Positions 33,544 through 42,679 of a DNA stretch of 47,577 bases are shown here, piece by piece. Position 1 is the first letter of the stretch. Each line of letters starts with the position of its first letter. The DNA is taken from positions 1 through 47,577 of the forward strand of contig NZ_NFJU01000026.1 in the NCBI RefSeq assembly GCF_002160025.1, given 5' to 3'. The notes under the pieces are model-generated. The model was not told the origin of the DNA and did not search any database. It saw only the letters and a program-made list of their open reading frames with translations. The translations under genes were made by a program, and so were the position numbers. The DNA is from Anaeromassilibacillus sp. An200 (GTDB lineage Bacteria > Bacillota > Clostridia > Oscillospirales > Acutalibacteraceae).

Positions 33544-36294
33544 ATGCAAACAAACAAAAAGCAAACCACAGCGCAAGCCGCATACAAGCGGGAGCGCGAC
33601 GAGCGGCTGACCTTTGCCGCAACACATCCGGCGGGCGAGGTCCTGCAGGAGCTGCATACCACTTTGATTGGACTGGAAGAATCCGAGGTGGAGGCATCCC
33701 GCGAAAGAGAGGGCTGCAATAAAGTCACAAGAGAAAAGCGCAAGACCTTGCTGCAGCGTCTGGCCGGCGCTTTTGTCAATCCCTTCACAGTGGTTCTGCT
33801 CTGTCTGGCTCTGGTTTCCACAGCCACCGACATGATCTTTCCCGCTTTCTCGCTGTTCGGCAGTGTTCCGGAGGATTTTGACTGCCTTACTGTTGTCATT
33901 ATCGTTACGATGGTGTTTCTCTCCGGCCTGCTTCGCTTTGTGCAGGAGACACGCAGCGGAAGCGCGGCAGAACGGCTGCTCTCGATGATTACCACCACCT
34001 GCACTGTCACCAGAAAGCCGGAAGGAAAACAGGAAATTCCTCTGGATGAAGCGGTTGTGGGAGACATCGTCCATCTTTCAGCCGGAGACATGATTCCAGC
34101 CGATGTGCGGATCCTGGACGCCAAGGATCTGTTTGTCAACCAGTCCAGCCTGACCGGGGAAAGCGAGCCTGTGGAAAAGACGGCGGAGCTCTGCACAGAA
34201 ACAGGCAGCGTGACGGAATACGGAAACATCGCTTTTCTTGGCAGCAGCGTTATTTCCGGCAGCGCAACCGCTGTCGTCGCGGCTGTCGGAGATCGGACAC
34301 TGTTCGGCGCGATGGCGGCGGCCGCTGCGGGGGAACCGGTGGAAACCAGCTTCACCAAGGGGGTCAATGCGGTTTCCTGGGTGCTGATCCGCTTCATGAT
34401 GGTGATGGTCCCGCTGGTGTTCGTTCTCAATGGCCTGACAAAAGGCGACTGGCTTTCCGCCTTTCTCTTCGGTATTTCCATCGCCGTTGGCCTGACGCCG
34501 GAAATGCTCCCTATGATCGTCACAACCTGCCTGGCCAAGGGAGCTGTGGCGATGAGCAAAAAGCGTACCATCGTAAAAAACCTGAACTCCATTCAGAATT
34601 TCGGCGCAATGGACATTTTGTGCACGGACAAAACCGGTACACTCACACAGGACCGGGTTGTGCTTGAATATCATTTGAATGTGGACGGTGAGGACGATCT
34701 GCGTGTTCTGCGCCACGCCTATCTGAACAGCTATTTCCAGACAGGATACCGGAATCTGATGGATCTTGCCATCATTCGCAAGACGGAGGAGGAAGAAGAT
34801 TCCGATCCCCGTCTCACGGATCTGTCTGAGCACTATGTAAAAATCGACGAGATTCCATTCGACTTTACCCGCCGCCGTCTGACCACCGTAGTACAGGACA
34901 AAAGCGGAAAAACGCAGATGGTGACAAAGGGTGCGGTGGAGGAAATGCTGAATATCTGCTCCTGGGCAGAGCGTGGAGGTGAAATCCACCTTCTGACGCA
35001 GGAACTTCGCGAAGAGATTCTGCGCACCGTGGATGGCTTGAACGACAAAGGGTTCCGCGTCCTGGCCGTTGCACAGAAAAGCAACCCCTCCCCTGCCGAT
35101 TCGTTCGGCGTGCAGGACGAAGCGGATATGGTGCTGATCGGCTACCTTGCCTTTCTGGATCCGCCCAAGGAATCCACTGCGGCAGCACTGTGCGCCCTGC
35201 GTGACCACGGCGTAACGGCCAAGCTTCTGACTGGCGACAACGAAAAAGTAACGCGTACCGTCTGCCAGCAGGTGGGTCTGAAGGTGACAAACATGCTGCT
35301 TGGCTCCGATCTGGAGCGCATGAGCGACAACGAGCTGAAAAAGGCGGTGGAACGCACCGACGTCTTTGCCAAGCTGACGCCTGACCAGAAATCCCGCATT
35401 GTCTCGGCTCTGCGTGAAAACGGGCATACCGTCGGCTTCCTGGGAGACGGCATCAACGATGCTGCCGCCATGAAATCAGCGGATATTGGTATCTCCGTTG
35501 ACACCGCTGTGGATGTGGCGAAGGAATCCGCCGACGTGGTGCTGCTGGAAAAGGATTTGATGGTGCTGGAACAGGGAATCGTGGAAGGCCGCAAAACCTA
35601 TGCCAACATGATCAAATACATCAAAATGACAGCCTCCTCCAATTTCGGCAACATGTTTTCCGTGCTGGCAGCGGCGGCTCTTCTCCCCTTCCTTCCGATG
35701 ATGAGCCTGCATCTGATTTTTCTCAACCTGATTTATGATCTGAGCTGCACGGCGATCCCGTGGGACAACGTGGATGAGGAATTCATCGCGCGGCCCCGGA
35801 AATGGGATGCTTCTTCCATCGGCAGCTTCATGATTTGGCTTGGGCCAACCAGCTCCATCTTTGATTTTACCACCTTCCTGTTTCTGTATTTTGTATTCTG
35901 CCCGCTTTTTGTTTCCCATGGTGTACTGTTCCACGATTTGGCGCTTCACTTCTCGGGCGCACAGCTGGAACAGATGCAGGGTACTTACATTGCTATGTTC
36001 CAGGCAGGATGGTTTGTGGAATCCATGTGGAGCCAGACGCTGGTGATCCACATGATTCGCACACCGAAACTGCCGTTTTTGCAGAGCCGTGCCTCCCTGC
36101 CTGTCTGCCTGCTCTCTCTGGCCGGGTGTATTTTCCTGACGATCATCCCCTTCACAGGGCTTGGCTCGATGCTTGGCTTTGTAGCTCTGCCCGCCGCCTA
36201 TTTTGCCTACATGATCCCTTGCATTCTGCTTTATATGCTGTTGGCTACCAGTATAAAAAAGGCCTATGTTCGTCATTACGGGGAATTGCTTTAA
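33544..36294 (+). CDS. mgtA: magnesium-translocating P-type ATPase MgtA
   Basis: A 916-residue P3B-type ATPase that imports Mg2+. TGES is at residues 204-207, the phosphorylated D362 in DKTGTLT, and the hinge GDGIND at 634-639. The M4 motif is the canonical TPEMLPMI and M6 keeps [17 protein letters not shown]. The N-terminus is cytoplasmic and helical. AGGAGGA lies six bases before ATG 33544; a longer frame through the leader has no ribosome site. A 52-residue membrane protein follows 15 bases downstream. Expression is probably controlled by the upstream regulator and leader. Confidence 0.93.
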   Translation: MQTNKKQTTAQAAYKRERDERLTFAATHPAGEVLQELHTTLIGLEESEVEASREREGCNKVTREKRKTLLQRLAGAFVNPFTVVLLCLALVSTATDMIFPAFSLFGSVPEDFDCLTVVIIVTMVFLSGLLRFVQETRSGSAAERLLSMITTTCTVTRKPEGKQEIPLDEAVVGDIVHLSAGDMIPADVRILDAKDLFVNQSSLTGESEPVEKTAELCTETGSVTEYGNIAFLGSSVISGSATAVVAAVGDRTLFGAMAAAAAGEPVETSFTKGVNAVSWVLIRFMMVMVPLVFVLNGLTKGDWLSAFLFGISIAVGLTPEMLPMIVTTCLAKGAVAMSKKRTIVKNLNSIQNFGAMDILCTDKTGTLTQDRVVLEYHLNVDGEDDLRVLRHAYLNSYFQTGYRNLMDLAIIRKTEEEEDSDPRLTDLSEHYVKIDEIPFDFTRRRLTTVVQDKSGKTQMVTKGAVEEMLNICSWAERGGEIHLLTQELREEILRTVDGLNDKGFRVLAVAQKSNPSPADSFGVQDEADMVLIGYLAFLDPPKESTAAALCALRDHGVTAKLLTGDNEKVTRTVCQQVGLKVTNMLLGSDLERMSDNELKKAVERTDVFAKLTPDQKSRIVSALRENGHTVGFLGDGINDAAAMKSADIGISVDTAVDVAKESADVVLLEKDLMVLEQGIVEGRKTYANMIKYIKMTASSNFGNMFSVLAAAALLPFLPMMSLHLIFLNLIYDLSCTAIPWDNVDEEFIARPRKWDASSIGSFMIWLGPTSSIFDFTTFLFLYFVFCPLFVSHGVLFHDLALHFSGAQLEQMQGTYIAMFQAGWFVESMWSQTLVIHMIRTPKLPFLQSRASLPVCLLSLAGCIFLTIIPFTGLGSMLGFVALPAAYFAYMIPCILLYMLLATSIKKAYVRHYGELL

Positions 36295-36309
36295 GAAGGA
36301 GTGTGTGAT

Positions 36310-36468
36310 ATGAACTGGAATAATCTGTGGATGCAGCTGTTCGGTGTTACGGAGCTTTGGGGAATCAGCATGAGCTTTTGGATCGCGCTGAGTGTCGTCG
36401 CGCTTCTTGTGGTTGCGATGAATGTGATATTCTGGAGCCTGAAACCAAAGGTAAAAATCAAAAAGTAA
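36310..36468 (+). CDS. 52-residue membrane microprotein next to mgtA
   Basis: A short frame starting MNWNNLWMQLFGVTELWGIS and ending in KPKVKIKK. One hydrophobic helix (about residues 22-44) is followed by a lysine-rich end, giving a single-pass protein with the C-terminus probably inside. AAGGAG lies about ten bases upstream. It is 15 bases after mgtA and before a shared terminator, so it is co-expressed. I do not recognise a family. By analogy with the small MgtA- or MgtC-binding proteins of enterobacteria (MgtS, MgtR) it may bind or stabilise the ATPase, but that is inference. Confidence 0.75.
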   Translation: MNWNNLWMQLFGVTELWGISMSFWIALSVVALLVVAMNVIFWSLKPKVKIKK

Positions 36469-36469
36469 G

Positions 36470-36501
36470 AAAAAACCGCTTCCTCCTGGAAGCGGTTTTT
36501 T
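36470..36501. terminator. bidirectional Rho-independent terminator
   Basis: CCGCTTCC (36476-36483) pairs with GGAAGCGG (36488-36495) over a four-base loop, with six A's left and six T's right. It serves the mgtA transcript and the convergent mcsA-mcsB transcript. Confidence 0.9.
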
Positions 36502-36512
36502 CTGTTCCCGAA

Positions 36513-37211
36513 TCAATAAAGCGGGGATTCTTCGCGGACGGGCTCTTTTTGCTGTTCCAGTTTGCGGATATTCGCGTTCAGCAGTTCCTGAAACAGATCG
36601 TTCGTACACAGTTTTCCGGCGCTGTCGCGATATTTTACCGGTGTAAACCAGGCATTTTTCCGCTGCTCCCGCAGGAAGCGAAGCGCCTCCTCCCGTCCCG
36701 ACTGCTTCTCCACCGCCTCGGCTGCTTTTACATAATTCATGGCATTGTGAGGCTCCAGACGGCAGGCCGCCATATAATGAGAATGAGCGTCTCTGACGTC
36801 TCCCAGGATCAGCTCTGCCTGCGCCATATCCCGCAAAAGATCGGCGCGCACCGCCGCCGCACGATCAAACTTCAAACCGTTCTGCTCTGCCACGCCGGAA
36901 GGCAAAGCCTGCCACGGCGGCCCTTGCAGATACCGTGCGGCAAATTCCACATTCTGTCTGCGATACCCACTCCCCAGCCAGGCGCACGCTTTAGCGGAAA
37001 GATAAAGTGCCTGCGGGCTGTCCGAGGATTCGCACAGCTCCAGAATTTTTTTCAGCGTCTTACTGCGGCTTCCCAGAGAAGAAAAAAGATCGGCGGCTTC
37101 CTGTTCCAGCTCCGTCTGGTGCGGAATCTCCGCTCCCAAAACGGAAAACAGAGCAGCAGCCAACTCCAGTTTTCGGTCCATCGGAGGTGTTTTCTGTATC
37201 TGAAACGGCAT
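36513..37211 (-). CDS. TPR-like helical protein in the mcsAB operon
   Basis: A 232-residue, mostly helical protein of no family I can name. Residues about 130-185 resemble two TPR-type helix pairs (LLRDMAQAELILGDVRDAHSHY, then AVEKQSGREEALRFLREQ). The N-terminal half has no recognised motif, and no signal peptide or membrane segment is seen. Its ATG lies three bases after the mcsB stop, so it is co-transcribed and probably coupled. That suggests a role near protein-arginine phosphorylation, perhaps as a partner or adaptor, but nothing in the sequence proves it. DUF2225-type TPR proteins look similar but carry N-terminal zinc cysteines missing here. Confidence 0.65.
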   Translation of the reverse strand: MPFQIQKTPPMDRKLELAAALFSVLGAEIPHQTELEQEAADLFSSLGSRSKTLKKILELCESSDSPQALYLSAKACAWLGSGYRRQNVEFAARYLQGPPWQALPSGVAEQNGLKFDRAAAVRADLLRDMAQAELILGDVRDAHSHYMAACRLEPHNAMNYVKAAEAVEKQSGREEALRFLREQRKNAWFTPVKYRDSAGKLCTNDLFQELLNANIRKLEQQKEPVREESPLY

Positions 37212-37214
37212 TCG

Positions 37215-38261
37215 TTAACTCTCCTTTCCCTTTTCCCCTTTCCAAAGAACACGCACCAGATCGGCGCGCGCCGCGTCACGCTCTGCCGCTGTCATGGAAC
37301 GGCCCGTGAGAAGTGTCAGCGTGGCAGGCTGTGCCCGCATCATCAGTGGGGCCATGGCGTCCATAGCAGGCCCGGCGGGGAACATCTGCTGGGCGATGCC
37401 CAGACGCACATTGGAGAAACACTCCATAAATTCACCCAGGGGCAAAATACGTGCATGCTGTAAAACGCCGAGACACCGGAAAATACGATCCTGGCTTTCC
37501 AGCGGCTGGCACAGGGTTTTCCGTGCCGCACGCTCCTGCATCACTACCTGATAAGCCATACTCTTGAGATTAAACGTGGCCTCCTGCTCCGAAATGCCGA
37601 GTGTCACCCGGTTGGAAAGACGGTACAGCTCCGCACCGGACTCAGCTCCCACCCCTTCTCTCAGGCTTAGACCAAGCTGGGCAAGACCGGACGCGACACG
37701 GGAAAGGGAACCGGCGCGGGCCAGACCCGGCAGATGCATCGTCAGCTCCGCGTGCATACCGGTGCCCAGGTTTGCCGGATCCGCAGTCAGGTAGCCGAAT
37801 TCCCGATCAAACGCAAACGGCAGCACACGGCTCAGGACGCTTTCCAGCGTATCCGCCGCGGAACCGGCTCCGTCGAGATCCAGTCCGGGGCGCATCGCGG
37901 ACAGCAACAGATGATCGCCCCCGTTCACAGCGATGGAAATGCTTTCATCCTCACTGCACAGCAGTGCTTTTCCCTCACACTTTGCGATAAACTCCGGGGA
38001 CACGACGCCGCGCTCCGCCAAAGAAACCGCCTGTGTTTTGGTCAGCTCCTCCATAAGAGTACAGGAAAACAGGCCCGCGATGGACAAATGCTCATCCTGC
38101 ACAGCGGAAATCACCGTGCGCAGAACCGCCTTCCGCTCCGCCGCACGCATTCTCCAGACAAAGGGATGATCCTTGAGATTGCGGGCTACACTGACCCGGG
38201 TGCTTACGATGACGTCAGAATCGTCGCCCGCGTATTCATACCATTTTTTCTTGTCACTCAT
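37215..38261 (-). CDS. mcsB: protein arginine kinase McsB
   Basis: A 348-residue kinase with a phosphagen-kinase catalytic fold that phosphorylates arginines on proteins and marks them for ClpC-ClpP degradation. Family wording includes VIVSTRVSVARNLKDHPFVWRM at the N-terminus, NLGTGMHAELTMHLPGL in the middle, and SNRVTLGISEQEA. GGAGG lies ten bases before ATG 38261; a longer frame to 38330 is not supported. It overlaps mcsA by eight bases. In Bacillus the genes lie in ctsR-mcsA-mcsB-clpC; here neither ctsR nor clpC flanks them. Confidence 0.94.
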   Translation of the reverse strand: MSDKKKWYEYAGDDSDVIVSTRVSVARNLKDHPFVWRMRAAERKAVLRTVISAVQDEHLSIAGLFSCTLMEELTKTQAVSLAERGVVSPEFIAKCEGKALLCSEDESISIAVNGGDHLLLSAMRPGLDLDGAGSAADTLESVLSRVLPFAFDREFGYLTADPANLGTGMHAELTMHLPGLARAGSLSRVASGLAQLGLSLREGVGAESGAELYRLSNRVTLGISEQEATFNLKSMAYQVVMQERAARKTLCQPLESQDRIFRCLGVLQHARILPLGEFMECFSNVRLGIAQQMFPAGPAMDAMAPLMMRAQPATLTLLTGRSMTAAERDAARADLVRVLWKGEKGKES

Positions 38262-38733
38262 GCCCGCCTGCCTCCAATGCCCGAATTTCATCGCGGAGCA
38301 CGGCCGCGTCCTCAAACTTCTCCGCGTCAATCGCCTCTTTGAGCTGACGGCGCTTCACCAGAAGCAGCCCCTTCTCCGCCGGTTCCTCGGCGCGCGGGAG
38401 ATTTCCGCCCGGCGCCTTTCCTCTGTGATGCGCGCTTCCGTGAATCCGCTGCACCACAGGAACCAAACGATCGTAAAAGGTGTGATAGCATTCAGGGCAT
38501 CCAACGCGGCCTGAGCGGACAATATCCTCCCAAGAAGCGCCGCAGCGGCAGCGCTCCTCCGATTCCGGCTGAAATCCGAGAATTCCAAGACCTCGCCCAA
38601 GCTCCGCAAACAGATTTCCGTAACCAAGACGGCGCGCACACTCTGCGCAGATGGAAAATTCCGCAAGCTCGCCGTTTGTAATTGTTTTGACGTGGGTAAT
38701 TGCGGGATGCTTCCCGCAGGCCTGACACATCAT
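38254..38733 (-). CDS. mcsA: McsA, zinc-binding activator of McsB
   Basis: A 159-residue activator of McsB. Zinc-binding CxxC pairs are at residues 3-6 (CQAC), near 30-33 (CAEC), and in CRC and CPEC around 63 and 80. The C-terminal UVR motif (about residues 120-155) includes LKEAIDAEKFEDAAVLRDEIRALE. AAAGGAGG lies about ten bases before ATG 38733. No CtsR operator is seen in the 205-base region shared with the divergent microprotein gene, so heat-shock control is not shown here. Confidence 0.93.
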   Translation of the reverse strand: MMCQACGKHPAITHVKTITNGELAEFSICAECARRLGYGNLFAELGRGLGILGFQPESEERCRCGASWEDIVRSGRVGCPECYHTFYDRLVPVVQRIHGSAHHRGKAPGGNLPRAEEPAEKGLLLVKRRQLKEAIDAEKFEDAAVLRDEIRALEAGGHE

Positions 38734-38938
38734 GGCAACCGTTCCTCCTTTCGCGCTTCGCCTCATGGGCGACACGCTCTCTTTCTCCTTCTATGGTATT
38801 GGAGCGACAGCCCCTCTATTCTTCTCATAAGATAGTTTTCCTTCCCAGAAGAAGCGGCAGGCGGAAAAAAGGGAGTCACACATTTTCGATCTCCGAAATA
38901 CTATATACCATACCAAACATTCAAGGAGGTCAACACTT

Positions 38939-39139
38939 ATGTACAACAACTTCTTAGGTAACTGCGGCGGCAACTCCTGGGTCATCATCCTCATCCTCAT
39001 CCTGCTCTTCTGCGGCTGCGGAAACAACAACAGCAACGGCTGCTGCTGTGGCTGCAACTGCTGCTGCAACAACGGCGGCAACAACAACAGCTGCGGCTGC
39101 GGCTGTGACTGTGGCTGCAACAACAGCTGCGGCTGCTAA
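38939..39139 (+). CDS. Cys/Asn/Gly-rich membrane microprotein
   Basis: A 66-residue protein. A hydrophobic segment (about residues 14-26, VIILILILLFCG) is followed by a tail of almost only Cys, Gly and Asn (about 19 cysteines). Clostridial genomes annotate such genes as chorion class high-cysteine HCB protein. The layout resembles Bacillus YjcZ-type sporulation membrane peptides, but with a cysteine tail. A strong AAGGAGG lies eight bases before the ATG. It is probably expressed alone and may be a spore-coat or envelope component cross-linked by disulfides or binding metal; both are inference. No clear sigma-E or sigma-K promoter could be fixed. Confidence 0.8.
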   Translation: MYNNFLGNCGGNSWVIILILILLFCGCGNNNSNGCCCGCNCCCNNGGNNNSCGCGCDCGCNNSCGC

Positions 39140-39159
39140 ACTGCATAAGAGCTTCTCCG

Positions 39160-39182
39160 GCGGGCGGCCCACAGCCGCCCGC
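39160..39182 (+). other. GC hairpin downstream of the microprotein gene
   Basis: GCGGGCGGC (39160-39168) and GCCGCCCGC (39174-39182) form a perfect nine-base stem without a T-run, 20 bases after the stop. It may stabilise the mRNA end ahead of the true terminator. Confidence 0.5.
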
Positions 39183-39203
39183 ATGATGTGACCGGGAAAG
39201 CAG

Positions 39204-39252
39204 AACAGGGACTGCTGCGGAACAATCGTTTTGCAGCAGTCCCTGTTTTTTT
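39204..39252 (+). terminator. Rho-independent terminator after the microprotein gene
   Basis: AACAGGGACTGCTGC (39204-39218) pairs perfectly with 39233-39247, followed by five or more T's. The minus-strand U-tract is weak, so the main direction is plus. Confidence 0.88.
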
Positions 39253-39267
39253 CAATCAGACAGCCGG

Positions 39268-39522
39268 TCAGGCTCTCTGCGCCATCGCCTCGCGCAAAGC
39301 ACGGGACAGCTGATCGGGGCAGGACGTCGGACGCGGCCCGCAGGTAATTCCCTCGCAGCGCCGGATCACCTCGTCCACCTTCATTCCTGACACCAGGGAA
39401 GAAATTCCCTTTGTATTTCCATTGCAGCCGCCCACAAACTGAACCGAACGAACCACATCCCCATCCAGATCCACAACAATCTGGCGAGAGCAGGTCCCCT
39501 TCGTCTGGTAAGTATACTGCAT
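39268..39522 (-). CDS. TSCPD domain protein, TIGR03905 type
   Basis: An 84-residue TSCPD-domain protein with TKGTCSRQIVVDLDGDVVRSVQFVGGCNGN and the name-giving TSCPDQLSRAL near the end. The same domain occurs at the end of some B12-type ribonucleotide reductases; free-standing members have no assigned role. Conserved cysteines C10, C32, C56 and C63 could bind metal. GGAGG precedes ATG 39522. A very good promoter lies 110 bases upstream. It is followed by the terminator shared with the convergent microprotein gene. Confidence 0.87.
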   Translation of the reverse strand: MQYTYQTKGTCSRQIVVDLDGDVVRSVQFVGGCNGNTKGISSLVSGMKVDEVIRRCEGITCGPRPTSCPDQLSRALREAMAQRA

Positions 39523-39633
39523 CCTTTTCACCTCCGCGAAAACGGACAAGCAGCCGGCATTCCGGCACTGCTGTCCTGAGAATAAGCCGGAACCTCCGGC
39601 CAGAGTTCTTCTGCTGCAAAGACTCTTCGTTTT

Positions 39634-39662
39634 ATTATAATACAGATTTCCCTGAATATCAA
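39634..39662 (-). promoter_or_regulatory. sigma-A promoter of the TSCPD gene
   Basis: On the minus strand TTGATA (39657-39662), a 17-base spacer and a perfect TATAAT (39634-39639). Confidence 0.75.
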
Positions 39663-39670
39663 ATTTTTTC

Positions 39671-40477
39671 TCACACTCGAAGCAGCTTTTCCGGTGTGAA
39701 GGAACGGGAAGCCACAGAGATAAGAACAGCGTCCACGATTGCGACCACCAAAAAAGTTACAAACAGCAAAAAGGGCCCCAGGGTAAAAAGACCGGTAAAC
39801 TGTCCAACAAAAAGCAGAACAATTGGGAGAACCAGATAACCGGAGGTCTGCATCGCTTCCATAGAGCTTTTACTGCGGCCTGAAATCAGCACCATGAAGG
39901 TAACACCCAGCAATGTCACAGAGGGTGCGAGCAAAAAGACAAGCACCGCCCAGCTCCCATTAAAGTAAAAAGGCATGGAAAACAGGATGCTGCCCGTAAT
40001 CATCACAGCAGAAAACGCAGCAAGCGAAACAGCCTCCGCGATCAGAGAAAGCAAGGTGCATGCCGCCACCTTCGCGCGGAAAATCCGCCGCAGAGAAACA
40101 GGCGCCAGCAAAAGCGTTTCCATCGTGCTGTTTTCCCTCTCTCCCACAAAGCTGCAGGCCGCCGAGGCCGTAGAAACCATCAGGGGAATCATCAGGAAAA
40201 ACATCGGCCCCAGAAACTGCGCAATCATGTAGACCATAAGCTGCTTTACATTCAGCCCTTGTTCTCCGGCAGGCAGCAGTGCGGCAATTTCCTCTGTCCC
40301 GTTCAACTGCTCAGGCGGGGCTATCCAGGCAAGCACCAAATAAAAAGCAGGCAGAACAAAGCAGAGCAGCGTGGGAACCAGAATGACCGTAAGGCGGATC
40401 ATTTTTGTCTGCCAGATATTTTGCAGATCCTTTCGGATAATTGCTTTCTCCTGTGGTGTGAAAAGCTGCTTTTTCAT
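39671..40477 (-). CDS. ABC-2 type transporter permease
   Basis: A 268-residue membrane permease with about six helices. Early residues (FTPQEKAIIRKDLQNIWQ) are cytoplasmic. A large outside loop follows helix one, and GERENSTMETLLLAPVSLRRIFRAKV matches the coupling region of ABC-2 exporters of the NatB/YhaP type. Its ATG overlaps the ATPase stop as ATGA, so the two are a fixed pair. The substrate (sodium, a drug or a peptide) cannot be told. Confidence 0.87.
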   Translation of the reverse strand: MKKQLFTPQEKAIIRKDLQNIWQTKMIRLTVILVPTLLCFVLPAFYLVLAWIAPPEQLNGTEEIAALLPAGEQGLNVKQLMVYMIAQFLGPMFFLMIPLMVSTASAACSFVGERENSTMETLLLAPVSLRRIFRAKVAACTLLSLIAEAVSLAAFSAVMITGSILFSMPFYFNGSWAVLVFLLAPSVTLLGVTFMVLISGRSKSSMEAMQTSGYLVLPIVLLFVGQFTGLFTLGPFLLFVTFLVVAIVDAVLISVASRSFTPEKLLRV

Positions 40478-41385
40478 TGCTCCGTCCTCCCTTCGCTCTG
40501 TCCGATGAAGCTAAAATACACATCCTCCAGCGTTGGCGTTTCGATGCGCGCTTCATACACACATCGTCCCTCTCCCACAACCTTACGCAGAAGGCCGGGC
40601 ATTTCCTCCTGAGACTCCAGCGGGCGGCGGAACCAACCGTCTTTCTGTTCCAAGCCTGGCAGCTCCTCTCCCGCAACCAGGCGGAATGACGCATAGCTTT
40701 GACAGCCTGCCAGCTTTGCCAGATGGGACAAATCGCCTTTTGCCAGCAAAAAGCCATGATCAAGAATACCATAACTGTCGCACAGATCCTGTGCATAGCG
40801 CAGCTGATGGGTACACAAAAACACAGTAACGCCTTCCTGCCCTGCCTGTTCACTGATCAGAGCGTTTACCGCCTGCGCGGATTCCGGATCCAGCCCGCTG
40901 GTAGGCTCATCCAGAAACAACACCTTTGGTCTCCCCAAAAGTGCGCGCGCCAGGGACAGTCTCTGTGCCATACCGGTGGAATATTTTCCAGCAGGCAGCT
41001 TTTCTGAATCGCTCAGATCCAGCTTTTTCAGAAGCTCCCTGGCACGCTCCACAGCCAGCGCATGCGCCATCCCGCACAGCTTGCCGAAAAAAATCAGATT
41101 ATCCAGGCCGCTGAGCTGCGGATACATGCAGGCGCTTTCGGTCATAACACCGCATAGGGCATGCACCTTTTCCGCATCACTGCGCGGTGAAAGGCCAAAA
41201 ATGGAACACTCTCCCTCTGTCGGTGTCAGAAGCCCGGTGAGCAGCTTCACCGTTGTCGTTTTTCCCGCACCATTCGGCCCTAAAAAACCAAATACGCTTC
41301 CCTGCGGCAGAGAAAGAGAAAGTCCGTCCAGGGCCTTCTTCTCTCCAAATGTTCTGGAAAGCCCCTGCGCATAAATAGCGTCCAT
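40474..41385 (-). CDS. ABC transporter ATP-binding protein
   Basis: A 303-residue ATPase for the permease that follows it. Walker A is in GPNGAGKTTT (about residues 35-44), the signature reads YSTGMAQRLSLARALL, and Walker B is KVLFLDEPTSGLDP. The last 90 residues are a family-specific extension ending TLEDVYFSFIGQ, typical of NatA/CcmA-like exporters. GGGAGGAG precedes the ATG. It lies 87 bases after the alpha/beta hydrolase gene and may share its transcript. Confidence 0.93.
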   Translation of the reverse strand: MDAIYAQGLSRTFGEKKALDGLSLSLPQGSVFGFLGPNGAGKTTTVKLLTGLLTPTEGECSIFGLSPRSDAEKVHALCGVMTESACMYPQLSGLDNLIFFGKLCGMAHALAVERARELLKKLDLSDSEKLPAGKYSTGMAQRLSLARALLGRPKVLFLDEPTSGLDPESAQAVNALISEQAGQEGVTVFLCTHQLRYAQDLCDSYGILDHGFLLAKGDLSHLAKLAGCQSYASFRLVAGEELPGLEQKDGWFRRPLESQEEMPGLLRKVVGEGRCVYEARIETPTLEDVYFSFIGQSEGRTEQ

Positions 41386-41472
41386 CCGCTTCTCCTCCCA
41401 TTCCCCCTGTAAAAAAGAAGTTTCCTTTCCTACAGAGGGTCTTTGATTCTGTCCTAAACAGTAGCACCATCG

Positions 41473-42426
41473 CTATTCCTTGTCAAGACGCAAAAAATGC
41501 TTTTCCAGATAAGAAAGAAGATCCCGATATACTTCATCACGATTTGTCTCCGTGATCAAGGCATGGCGTGCGCCGGGATATAAAATCATTTCCGCATCGT
41601 GACCTGTTTCCTGCAAACGGGTCAGCAGCCGCCGGATTCCCTTGCCAAAATCGCCAAGCGGGTCCTGATCCCCGGAGATGAGGAGAACCGGCAGGGTTTT
41701 CGGCAGACGGCGAAGCCAGTCATCTGACGTCACTTCTGATTGCAGGTAAACAACGTCCCGATATCCGGAAACCGTGAAATCAAATCCGCAGAGCGGATCC
41801 GCCACATAGCGATCCACTTCAGCCTCATCCCGCGTCACCCAGTCACTGGGGGTTCGGTTTGGTGCAAACGCTTTGTTAAAGCGCTCTATCGACATACGGG
41901 AAAACAGTGGATGGTGCGATTTTGCTCCGAATTTATCGACCATCCGATCCGCCAGCTTTCTCTCCGCTGCAAACACCATACGGTTTTGCGGACCGCAGGT
42001 ACCCATGAACACAGCAGCTGTCAGCTCATTTCCAAACTGCGCCGCATAAGACCTCGCCAAAAAGGATCCCATACTGTGCCCCATGAGAAAATAGGGTGCC
42101 TTGGGATACTCCGCATGCATCAGGCTGTACAGCTTGTGCATATCCCGCACAAGATTCTGTGCGCCGCCTTCTCCAAAGTAACCGAATGCGCCGCCCTTTG
42201 AAACGGATTTTCCGTGCCCCAAATGATCGTTTATGGCCACGGCAAAACCAGCGCGAGCCATGTAGTTGGCAAAATCCAGATACAGTAAACTGTGCTCTGC
42301 CATCCCATGGGCAATTTGCAGCACACCACGCGTGTGAAGCTTGTCTGCCGGTTCCACGACCCGCACAAAAATCCGCTCATCGCATGCGCAGGAGTCGAAA
42401 GAAATCTCTTTCATGAGCAACTCCAC
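41473..42426 (-). CDS. alpha/beta hydrolase, monoacylglycerol-lipase-like
   Basis: A 317-residue serine hydrolase of the S33 / lysophospholipase type. The nucleophile elbow is GHSMGS, the acid is in SGDQDPLGDFG, and the histidine in GARHALITE. The oxyanion region is IAHGMAEHS. The GTG start at 42426 has AAGGAGG at good distance; ATG 42414, with its own GGAG site, is a near-equal alternative. No signal peptide, so it is cytoplasmic. A perfect minus-strand TATAAT (42461-42466) without a good -35 lies upstream. Likely substrates are lipids or esters, not certain. Confidence 0.88.
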   Translation of the reverse strand: MELLMKEISFDSCACDERIFVRVVEPADKLHTRGVLQIAHGMAEHSLLYLDFANYMARAGFAVAINDHLGHGKSVSKGGAFGYFGEGGAQNLVRDMHKLYSLMHAEYPKAPYFLMGHSMGSFLARSYAAQFGNELTAAVFMGTCGPQNRMVFAAERKLADRMVDKFGAKSHHPLFSRMSIERFNKAFAPNRTPSDWVTRDEAEVDRYVADPLCGFDFTVSGYRDVVYLQSEVTSDDWLRRLPKTLPVLLISGDQDPLGDFGKGIRRLLTRLQETGHDAEMILYPGARHALITETNRDEVYRDLLSYLEKHFLRLDKE

Positions 42427-42553
42427 ACAGCTCCCCTCCTTGCACTTGTTTCTTGTTTTTATTATACGAGCAATCCGCATGATAAGCTTGACAAAATTGT
42501 AAATTTTTCATGAAAGAAGCCTGTGTTGATCCCTTCTTCCCACACAAAGACGC

Positions 42554-42590
42554 AAAAAAGCGCAGCTGCCCAAACAAAAAGCAGCTGCGC
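42554..42590 (-). terminator. Rho-independent terminator of the hemolysin III gene
   Basis: GCGCAGCTGC (42560-42569) pairs perfectly with 42581-42590. The A-run at 42554-42559 gives the U-tract on the minus strand. Confidence 0.85.
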
Positions 42591-42679
42591 TCGTGTCAAA
42601 AATGTCTTTTCGGCTGTAAATTTCTTCCTTGTGTTGTGTAACGTTCACCGGAGCTGAGACGTTTTCTTGTTGGAGCTGA

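Noticed and set aside
38734-38938. CtsR operator before mcsA
   Set aside because: No tandem GGTCAAA-type heptads were found on either strand.
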